Shown: positions 58,982-64,000 of the stretch, piece after piece | How positions within the stretch are numbered: position 1 is the stretch's first letter | How the letters are laid out: each line of letters begins with the position of its first letter | Assembly: GCA_964483325.1 (NCBI GenBank) | Contig: CAZAAW010000010.1 | Location: 1 to 64,000, forward strand | Length of the DNA: 64,000 bases | From: CAZAAW01 sp964483325 | GTDB lineage: Bacteria; Pseudomonadota; Alphaproteobacteria; Rhizobiales; Kaistiaceae | Direction: 5' to 3' | Program-made: the position numbers and the translations under genes | The notes under the pieces: generated by a model | The model's database searches: none | What the model was told of the DNA's origin: nothing | What the model saw: only the letters and a program-made list of their open reading frames with translations

Positions 58982-60832
58982 GTGACCCGATCCGCCGATC
59001 CTTCCCTCGACGAGATGGCGCTGCGCCGCAGCGAGGAGCGCCTGCGGCTGGCAAGCGAGGCGCTGCCCGGCGGCGTGTACGACTGGGATGTCGCCACCGA
59101 TCGCGTGGAATGGTCGCCTGCCGTGGTCGCCATCCTCGGCTACGCCCCCGATGAGGCGCCGCCCGACTGGGCCTGGTGGATGTCGGAAGTCCATCCCAAT
59201 GATCGCGGCCGGGTCGAGAGGGCGCTGGGCAAGGTCTTTGCCGGCATCGAACCGCGTTTTGCGATCAGCTGCCGGCTGCGCCATCGCACGGGACACTGGG
59301 TCTGGGTCCAGAATCGCGGCCGCATCGTCCGCGACGAGGCCGGACGGACGGTCCGCGTTGTCGGCTTCGTCACCAATATCGACAAACGCAAGCGCGCCGA
59401 CGAGGCGCTGCGGCAGAGCGAGGCGGCCCTGGCGCGCCGCGAGCAGGAGCTGAAGACCCTTGCCGAGCATACGCCGGACATCGTCTGGCGCATCGCGCCG
59501 GACATGCGGCTGACCTACGCCAATCCGGCCGCCGGCCGCTTCCTCGGCATTGCGCCGGATCTGGCGAGCGGCCGGCCGCCGGGATCGTTCAATCTCGCCC
59601 CGGATCTCATCACGGCGCTGGAGAAGGCCGGCGCGGCGGCGTTCGCGACCGGCGTGACCCAGCACATCGACTTCAGCCGGCCGGCGCCGCCCGGCACGCG
59701 GCATTACACGACGCGCCTGGTGCCGGAGCGCAATGCCGCCGGAGCGGTCATGACGGTGCTGGCCGTCACCCACGACATCACCCAGCGCCGCCTGGCCGAG
59801 GAAGCGCTGGCACGCGAGAAGGCGACCCTGCAGACCATTATCGACGCCATCCCGGTGATGCTGGTGATGTTCGACCAGGCGTTCGGCGTACTGCGCGTCA
59901 ACCGGACATTCGAGGTGCTGACCGGCTGGAGCGTCGACGCCGGCGCCGATGCGCCGCTGCTGGAGCTGATGTTTCCGGAGGCGGAGGACCTTGAACGCAT
60001 CCGCCATTTCATCGATGGCGGCGAGACGGGCTGGCTCGATATCCCGCTGCGCACGCGCCAGGGCGAGGAAATCGCCTCGTCCTGCGCCTGCATTCACCTA
60101 TCCGACGAGACGCTTGTCTGGCTGGGGATCGACGTCAGCGAACGCAAGGTTGCCGAGGAGCGGCTGCAGCTCCTGACGCGCGAGCTGGCGCACCGCGTGA
60201 AGAATCAGCTCGCCGTCATGCAGTCGATCGTCGGCCGGACGCTGACGCCGGAGCGGCCGGTCGCCGATTCACGGGCCATCCTGCTCGGGCGGCTGCGCAC
60301 CCTCGCCCATGCCCAGGAGATCCTGACCAGCACCGAGGGGCGCGGCGTGCCGCTGCAGCGCATCGTCATCGAAGGGCTTGCCCCGGTCCGCGACCGGGTC
60401 ACCTTCTCGGGGCCCGATTTCATGCTCAATGCCAGCGCGGCGCAGAACTTCGCGATGATCATGCATGAGCTCGTCGCCAATGCGCAGAACTACGGCGCCT
60501 TCGTGACCCCCGAAGGCACCGCCGAGATTTCATGGGTGGTGGAGACCGAGCAGCCGAACCCGGTGCTGCGCTTCCGCTGGCAGGAGAAGGGCGGCCCGCC
60601 GATCGAGAGCCAGCCGGAGCGCTACGGCTTCGGCCTCAGCCTTCTCAACGCCATGAGCCGCAATGCCAGCCGGCTCGCCTTCCTGACCGAGGGCTTCGTC
60701 TATGAGGCGGAGATCCCGCTGGCGATGATCGCCCATCGCGGCGAGCATCAGGACATCATCGAGACGCCGGGGGCGCGCGAGCCACGCGCGGCGAAGGCGG
60801 CGCAGGGAGCGTCGCCTTCGCGGAGTGGCTGA
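58982..60832 (+). CDS. HWE-family sensor histidine kinase with PAS domains
   Basis: 616 residues from the GTG at 58982 (ribosome site GGAGCAGCC); the frame is open 61 codons upstream without motifs. Three PAS domains read VYDWDVATDRVEWSPAVVAI, IVWRIAPDMRLTYANPAAGR and VMLVMFDQAFGVLRVNRTFE, the first two followed by PAC-like ends. The kinase core is LTRELAHRVKNQLAVMQSIV (phospho-His), FAMIMHELVANAQNYGAF (N box) and RYGFGLSLLNAM (G box), the HWE/HisKA_2 pattern. No membrane helix is visible, so it is cytoplasmic. Located inside the stress locus, it is the likely phosphodonor to PhyR, by inference. Confidence 0.92.
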   Translation: MTRSADPSLDEMALRRSEERLRLASEALPGGVYDWDVATDRVEWSPAVVAILGYAPDEAPPDWAWWMSEVHPNDRGRVERALGKVFAGIEPRFAISCRLRHRTGHWVWVQNRGRIVRDEAGRTVRVVGFVTNIDKRKRADEALRQSEAALARREQELKTLAEHTPDIVWRIAPDMRLTYANPAAGRFLGIAPDLASGRPPGSFNLAPDLITALEKAGAAAFATGVTQHIDFSRPAPPGTRHYTTRLVPERNAAGAVMTVLAVTHDITQRRLAEEALAREKATLQTIIDAIPVMLVMFDQAFGVLRVNRTFEVLTGWSVDAGADAPLLELMFPEAEDLERIRHFIDGGETGWLDIPLRTRQGEEIASSCACIHLSDETLVWLGIDVSERKVAEERLQLLTRELAHRVKNQLAVMQSIVGRTLTPERPVADSRAILLGRLRTLAHAQEILTSTEGRGVPLQRIVIEGLAPVRDRVTFSGPDFMLNASAAQNFAMIMHELVANAQNYGAFVTPEGTAEISWVVETEQPNPVLRFRWQEKGGPPIESQPERYGFGLSLLNAMSRNASRLAFLTEGFVYEAEIPLAMIAHRGEHQDIIETPGAREPRAAKAAQGASPSRSG

Positions 60833-60842
60833 CCGGTCGTTG

Positions 60843-61019
60843 CTAGACCGCCGGCGGACTGCGGCGGGCGAAGCCGGCGATGAGGGCGATCACCAGCAGC
60901 ACCAGTGCGACCCAGAAGACGATCTTGGCTGCGGCAAACGACATCGTGGCGATACCGCCAAAGCCGAGCACGCCGGCAACGATGGCGATGATCAGGAAGA
61001 AAATGGCCCAACCAAACAT
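60843..61019 (-). CDS. Small DUF1328 (UPF0391) membrane protein
   Basis: 58 residues from the ATG at 61019. MFGWAIFFLIIAIVAGVLGF then GGIATMSFAAAKIVFWVALVLLVIALIAGF are the two membrane helices of the DUF1328/YtjA family, often stress-induced. A perfect EcfG consensus lies about 37 bp upstream on the minus strand (61056-61080), so it is probably an EcfG target. Confidence 0.93.
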   Translation of the reverse strand: MFGWAIFFLIIAIVAGVLGFGGIATMSFAAAKIVFWVALVLLVIALIAGFARRSPPAV

Positions 61020-61055
61020 CAGGCAACCCTTTCATGTTGCTGAACACGAACGGCA

Positions 61056-61080
61056 AACGCCGGATGGGGAACAGGGTTCC
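61056..61080 (-). promoter_or_regulatory. EcfG-type promoter of the DUF1328 gene
   Basis: Minus strand GGAAC (61080-61076), 16-bp spacer, CGTT (61059-61056), about 37 bp before the DUF1328 ATG. Confidence 0.85.
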
Positions 61081-61082
61081 GC

Positions 61083-61108
61083 GGAACCAAAGGCGCCGCT
61101 GCCGCGTT
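61083..61108 (+). promoter_or_regulatory. EcfG-type promoter of nepR (copy 2)-ecfG
   Basis: Plus strand GGAAC (61083-61087), 17-bp spacer, CGTT (61105-61108), about 28 bp before the GTG of nepR copy 2. The -35 is two bases from that of the DUF1328 promoter, forming the palindrome GGTTCCGCGGAACC (61075-61088). Confidence 0.85.
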
Positions 61109-61135
61109 TGATGAATCCCGATTTGTGAGTTCAGC

Positions 61136-61342
61136 GTGAGCTATATGCGTCTAAAGAGCGGGCCGGAGCCGGCTGACCAGCATCCCCCTGCCAATGAGCT
61201 GCCGGAGACCGATCCGGCCATCGTCAACGCAATTTCGAGGCAGCTGCGCGGCTATTATGCCCGCATGATCGGCGAACCCGTGCCCGATCATCTTCTCGAT
61301 CTGGTGGCAAAACTGGAACGCAGCGTCGGAGCGGAAGAATGA
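61136..61342 (+). CDS. nepR: NepR-type anti-sigma factor (copy 2)
   Basis: 68 residues from the GTG at 61136 (a close ATG at 61145). Core DPAIVNAISRQLRGYYARMI then GEPVPDHLLDLVAKLER is the NepR module, clearly related to copy 1. It overlaps ecfG by ATGA, the classical nepR-ecfG arrangement, so this copy is the likelier primary anti-sigma. Two NepR genes in one locus may allow graded or separate control of EcfG and PhyR. Confidence 0.92.
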   Translation: MSYMRLKSGPEPADQHPPANELPETDPAIVNAISRQLRGYYARMIGEPVPDHLLDLVAKLERSVGAEE

Positions 61343-61872
61343 CTGTGTCGGCAGCCCTGCGCCAGCAGCTGATATCGACCATCCCGGTCCTGCGCGCTTT
61401 CGGCGTCTCGCTCTGCGGCAACGCCGAGACGGCGGACGACCTCGTCCAGGAGACGCTGACCAAGGCCTGGGCCAACCTGAAGAGCTTTCAGGAAGGCACC
61501 AACCTGACGGCCTGGCTCTTCACCATCCTCCGCAACGAATTCTATTCGCACCTGCGCAAGCGCAAGCGCGAGGTGGAGGATGCCGACGATACCTATTCAG
61601 CCCGCCTGGCCATTCCCGCCAGCCAGGAAAGCCACATGGACTACACCGACTTCCAGGCCGCGCTGCAGTCGCTTCCCGACGACCAGCGCGAGGCGCTCAT
61701 CCTCATCGGCGCCTCCGGCTTCTCCTACAAGGAAGCGGCGGAGATCTGCGGCTGCGCCGTCGGCACCATCAAGAGCCGCGTCAGCCGGGCGCGAAGCACG
61801 CTGGCCGGTCTTCTCGATCTCGACGAAGGCGACCTGACGCCGGCCGCTCTGGAAAGCGCCGCCGCCGACTGA
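61339..61872 (+). CDS. ecfG: ECF sigma factor EcfG (general stress response)
   Basis: 177 residues. Region 2 reads FGVSLCGNAETADDLVQETLTKAWANLKSFQEGTNLTAWLFTILRNEFYSHLRKRKREVED in pieces: DDLVQETLTKAWANL and AWLFTILRNEFYS. Region 4.2 is LILIGASGFSYKEAAEICGC and GTIKSRVSRARSTL. This is the ECF15/EcfG type. It starts inside the nepR stop (ATGA) and is followed by a convergent response regulator gene. Its own promoter consensus upstream of nepR implies autoregulation. Confidence 0.95.
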   Translation: MTVSAALRQQLISTIPVLRAFGVSLCGNAETADDLVQETLTKAWANLKSFQEGTNLTAWLFTILRNEFYSHLRKRKREVEDADDTYSARLAIPASQESHMDYTDFQAALQSLPDDQREALILIGASGFSYKEAAEICGCAVGTIKSRVSRARSTLAGLLDLDEGDLTPAALESAAAD

Positions 61873-61887
61873 GGCCGGCGGCCATAC

Positions 61888-62289
61888 CTACCGGCGCAGC
61901 GCGGCGATCATCGCCGCCTGCAGGCTTTCGATCTGGAACGGCTTCTGCGCCACCGGCCGGTTGGCCCATTCGGGCGGCAGACCGCCGCTGCCATATCCGG
62001 TTGCGAAGAGGAAGGGCACGCCGGCCGCGGCCAGGGCGCTGGCCACCGGCAGCGACGGTTCGCCGCCCAGGTTGAGGTCGATGATCGCCAGGTCGGGGCG
62101 CGTCGTCTCCAGGCGCCCGAGAGCTTCGCCGACGCTGCTCGCCGTTCCGACCAGCGCACAGCCGAGCTCCGTCAGCATGTCCTCGACGAGAAAGGAGATG
62201 ATGGCCTCGTCCTCGACGAGAAACACCTTCAGGTCGTTCGGCAAAACTTCCCTGCCGGTGCCGTCTGCTTCCCGTTCGCCGTGGCTCAT
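61888..62289 (-). CDS. Single-domain response regulator, FAT GUY family (SdrG-like)
   Basis: 133 residues from the ATG at 62289 (the start could be further in, at the conserved VFLVEDE). Receiver with VFLVEDEAIISFLVEDML, phospho-Asp71 in LAIIDLNLGG and VPFLFATGYGSGGLPPEW, the PFxFATGY motif that names this family, then Lys in VAQKPFQIESL. Members such as SdrG feed phosphate into or out of the PhyR pathway. It is convergent with ecfG and has an EcfG consensus upstream (62341-62366). Confidence 0.9.
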   Translation of the reverse strand: MSHGEREADGTGREVLPNDLKVFLVEDEAIISFLVEDMLTELGCALVGTASSVGEALGRLETTRPDLAIIDLNLGGEPSLPVASALAAAGVPFLFATGYGSGGLPPEWANRPVAQKPFQIESLQAAMIAALRR

Positions 62290-62295
62290 TCATCC

Positions 62296-62329
62296 CTGCC
62301 TGTTCCGAAGTCCTGCCTGTTCCGAAGTG
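62296..62329. repeat. 17-bp tandem duplication upstream of the FAT GUY regulator
   Basis: CTGCCTGTTCCGAAGTC (62296-62312) is followed by CTGCCTGTTCCGAAGTG (62313-62329), 16 of 17 identical. It separates the promoter consensus from the ATG. Confidence 0.93.
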
Positions 62330-62340
62330 CTGTCTGCAGC

Positions 62341-62366
62341 AACGGGTGGGCGCATGCTCCGGTTCC
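62341..62366 (-). promoter_or_regulatory. EcfG-type promoter of the FAT GUY response regulator
   Basis: Minus strand GGAAC (62366-62362), 17-bp spacer, CGTT (62344-62341), about 52 bp upstream of the ATG at 62289. Confidence 0.8.
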
Positions 62367-62441
62367 TCGTCCGGCAGGCGGAACATATCGCCGAGGACGG
62401 GCATTCGGTCCCACAGGCTGGGGTCAGCCCAGGAGCGAGCA

Positions 62442-62648
62442 ATGGCTCAGAACGACACCACGCGCAACAATCCCGGCAACTTCGCCAATGACCGCCAGCG
62501 CGCGGCCGAGGCTGGCCGCAAGGGCGGCGAGCACAGCCATGGCGGCCAGCAGCAGCACGGCAGTGGTGGCCAGGACAATCGGCAGGGCGACACCAGCCGC
62601 AATCGCCAGGATCATATGGACGATCGCAGCCACCGGTCTGGCCACTAG
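62442..62648 (+). CDS. KGG-motif stress-induced protein
   Basis: 68 residues from the ATG at 62442 with an AGGAGCGAGC ribosome site. NPGNFANDRQRAAEAGRKGG is the KGG repeat (PF10685-type, con-10/GsiB-like), followed by a very hydrophilic His/Gln/Gly/Asn tail, typical of small hydrophilins induced by stress. A GGAAC at 62380 with CATT 17 bases on is a weak EcfG-like match. Its place beside the stress regulators fits EcfG control. A terminator follows. Confidence 0.85.
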   Translation: MAQNDTTRNNPGNFANDRQRAAEAGRKGGEHSHGGQQQHGSGGQDNRQGDTSRNRQDHMDDRSHRSGH

Positions 62649-62668
62649 CCGGTCCGCAGCAGGAACAG

Positions 62669-62699
62669 GCAAAGGCCGGCGGAAGCCGGCCTTCTTTTA
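62669..62699 (+). terminator. Terminator after the KGG gene
   Basis: AAAGGCCGGC-GGAA-GCCGGCCTT followed by CTTTTAT. Confidence 0.85.
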
Positions 62700-63716
62700 T
62701 GCGTTGGCGGAGCTCCAGCGCCCCAGGCGGATGGTCGCTCCGTCGTTCCGCGTGAGGATGGCGCGCATGTCGGGAAAGGCCGCCAGGATGGTCATGGCGC
62801 GCGCCTCGCCAGCGACGATCAGCGCGGTCGAAAGGCCGTCGGCGGTCATGGCCCGCGGGCCGATGACGGTGGCGCCGAGCAGGCGATGGGCGCTCCGTCC
62901 TGTCGCCGGGTCGAAGATATGGTGGTTGCGGCCAGCCGCATCGAAGGTCGTGCCATAGCCGCCTGAGACCGATACGGCCTCGTCGGCGATGGCGATGCCG
63001 GCATCGACGGCATGAGGCGGCCGCGCCGAGACGAGCCCGAGCTGCCAGGGACGGCCGTCCGGATGGCTGCCGAGGGCGCGAACCTCGCCCAGCTCGACGA
63101 AGACATTGTCGAAGCCCTCGTTGCGCAGGATCTCCGCCACGCGATCGGTGATGTAGCCCTGCGCGATGCCGTTGAGCGTCACCTTCATGCCGGCGGCGCC
63201 GAACCGCACGCGGCGCGGCGACATCTCGATCCTGCGATAGTCGACAAGAGCGCGGGCCGCCGTCACGGCATCGTCGGCCGGGCCATCCGAGGCGTCGGGA
63301 TGTTGCTGGAAATGCGCGGCGTAGAGATCCCAGAGCGGCTGGACTGTCGGGTCGAAGGCGCCGTCGCTGGCTTCGGCAATGCGGCGGCTTTCATCGAGAA
63401 CGGCCAGCAGCTCCGCCGATGGCGCGTCGAGGACGCCGGCGGCGTTGAGCCGCGACAGCTCGCTGTCGGCCCGGAAGAGGCTGAAAATGCCCTCGAGCCG
63501 CCGGACTTCTGCGAGCATGCGGTCGATCGTCGATCGCGCCTCGCGCTCATTGGCGGTCCATAGGGTGAGGCTCGCCGTGGCGCCGAGCGCTTCGCCCTCC
63601 CAGCTGTGAAAGCGCGGCTGCGGCGCGGCGACGCGCATGGCGGCAACGGCGATCGGCAGGCCCGCCGCCACGGCGGCGATGCGGATCGCCTGACGGCGGG
63701 TGAGCGGGCGGCTCAT
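62697..63716 (-). CDS. apbE: FAD:protein FMN transferase (ApbE/NosX-like)
   Basis: 339 residues with a Tat-type start (RPLTRRQAIRIAAVAAGLPI). ApbE proteins attach FMN covalently to a Thr of partner proteins in the periplasm. Visible family segments: VRRLEGIFSLFRADSELSRL, FDPTVQPLWDLYAAHF, VTLNGIAQGYITDRVAEIL and TADGLSTALIVAGEARAM (Asp of the metal site). It overlaps by ATGA with the upstream fragment of a NosR/NirI protein, whose FMN domain is a known target of NosX/NirX, the ApbE relatives in denitrifiers. nosX or nirX would therefore be apt names. Confidence 0.92.
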   Translation of the reverse strand: MSRPLTRRQAIRIAAVAAGLPIAVAAMRVAAPQPRFHSWEGEALGATASLTLWTANEREARSTIDRMLAEVRRLEGIFSLFRADSELSRLNAAGVLDAPSAELLAVLDESRRIAEASDGAFDPTVQPLWDLYAAHFQQHPDASDGPADDAVTAARALVDYRRIEMSPRRVRFGAAGMKVTLNGIAQGYITDRVAEILRNEGFDNVFVELGEVRALGSHPDGRPWQLGLVSARPPHAVDAGIAIADEAVSVSGGYGTTFDAAGRNHHIFDPATGRSAHRLLGATVIGPRAMTADGLSTALIVAGEARAMTILAAFPDMRAILTRNDGATIRLGRWSSANA

Positions 63717-64000
63717 GCCGGCTTGCCGACTGCGCGCACGGTCACCGGCACGCGCACCGGTGCGGCGGCAGCGGCGATGGCGCGCTCACGCTGCTTGCGC
63801 TGCTTGGCGAGCGGCGGGCAGCGATGATCGTCCTGATATTCGACCTGGCAGTCGAGGCACTGGAAGCACTCGGCCATCTGGATCTTGCCGGAGCGCTCGA
63901 TGGCGCGGACGGGGCACGAGCTCTCGCACAGATGGCATGGATGGCCGCATTCCGGCCGCCGCTTCAGCAGGGTGAGAAGATGCAGGCGGTCGAGCAGCGC
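63713..64000 (-). CDS. nosR: C-terminal end of a NosR/NirI-type membrane iron-sulfur flavoprotein (partial)
   Basis: 95 residues to the stop, cut by the window edge. Two cysteine clusters: ECGHPCHLCESSCPVRAIE (Cx3Cx2Cx3CP) and AECFQCLDCQVEYQDDHRCP (Cx2Cx2C...CP), ligands of two 4Fe-4S clusters in the cytoplasmic end of NosR/NirI. These proteins donate electrons for nitrous oxide or nitrite reduction and carry covalent FMN in the periplasm. It continues beyond 64000. A basic Ala/Val-rich tail ends the protein, overlapping the apbE start by ATGA. Confidence 0.85.
   Translation of the reverse strand, partial: ALLDRLHLLTLLKRRPECGHPCHLCESSCPVRAIERSGKIQMAECFQCLDCQVEYQDDHRCPPLAKQRKQRERAIAAAAAPVRVPVTVRAVGKPA

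Noticed and set aside
62380..62405. A sixth EcfG promoter upstream of the KGG gene
   Set aside because: GGAAC is present but the -10 reads CATT instead of CGTT, so it is kept only as a weak possibility.
1..64000. CRISPR arrays, insertion sequences or prophage genes
   Set aside because: No regularly spaced repeats of CRISPR length, no transposase motifs and no phage structural genes were seen.

Overview
The window is a high-GC (about two-thirds by eye) chromosomal segment of an alphaproteobacterium, almost certainly of the order Hyphomicrobiales (Rhizobiales). The evidence is the combination of ctrA facing a fliJ-like gene, chpT, divK, flbD and sciP (CtrA cell-cycle circuit), phyR/nepR/ecfG (alphaproteobacterial general stress response), an EipA/DUF1134 envelope protein, an inactive dihydroorotase fused in operon order to pyrB, and a topA-rnr-DUF983-rpmG string. 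There is no prophage, insertion sequence or CRISPR array. Genes are dense and mostly housekeeping, with a few accessory patches.

Layout. 1-2999: serine biosynthesis (serC, serA) with a structured serC leader. 3010-4089: an AT-rich island with one lineage-specific protein, possibly a membrane-active beta-sandwich protein. 4090-8306: copper resistance (multicopper oxidase, CopA ATPase) facing a csoR regulator across two palindromic operators. 8459-11841: purA and a large disordered single-pass membrane protein. 11905-14589: TPP riboswitch, ThiX-like permease, ThiY-like binding protein and TenA, with no ATPase gene. 14608-20857: chpT, eipA, a coiled-coil membrane protein, a DUF1194 vWA protein, an ABC-2 exporter, a small DUF883-like protein and tRNA-Glu. 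21126-24758: small membrane/secreted proteins, rluD, rpoH, GNAT. 24870-29909: an orphan HATPase/pseudo-receiver pair, ctrA with a GANTC-rich control region, fliJ-like, a secreted Asn/Gly-repeat protein, divK, a candidate ncRNA, rpmG. 30017-43925: DUF983, rnr, topA, dprA, plsY, pyrX, pyrB, aidB, a frameshifted AraC/GyrI gene, ruvX and a metallo-hydrolase. 44148-49670: flbD, an old-yellow-enzyme reductase, sciP, mnmA, pmtA-like, tRNA-Met. 49742-57419: a VapBC pair, a second copy of the secreted Asn/Gly-repeat family, DUF2630, a pentapeptide-repeat protein, a PQQ dehydrogenase with the lanthanide-type Asp signature, a cytochrome c, a ClpP-like periplasmic protein and a glycine-zipper lipoprotein. 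57532-62648: a complete general stress response locus (phyR, two nepR genes, HWE histidine kinase, DUF1328, ecfG, FAT GUY response regulator, KGG stress protein) carrying five matches to the EcfG promoter consensus. 62697-64000: an ApbE flavin transferase and the C-terminal end of a NosR/NirI-type protein, which hints at denitrification genes just past the right edge.

The main points for a second look are: (1) a paralogous pair of secreted proteins with Asn-rich beta-repeat bodies, low-complexity Gly linkers and a conserved two-Cys C-terminal module (28015-28719 and 50550-51182); (2) at least seven perfect or near-perfect 13-18 bp tandem duplications, all at gene ends or starts; (3) back-to-back EcfG promoters whose -35 elements form a palindrome; (4) an orphan CheA-like ATPase plus a receiver-like protein without the phospho-Asp next to ctrA; (5) a FlbD with altered GAFTGA and Walker B motifs; and (6) a possible small structured RNA between divK and rpmG.

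All functional calls rest on reading translated motifs and neighbourhood. No database search was run.
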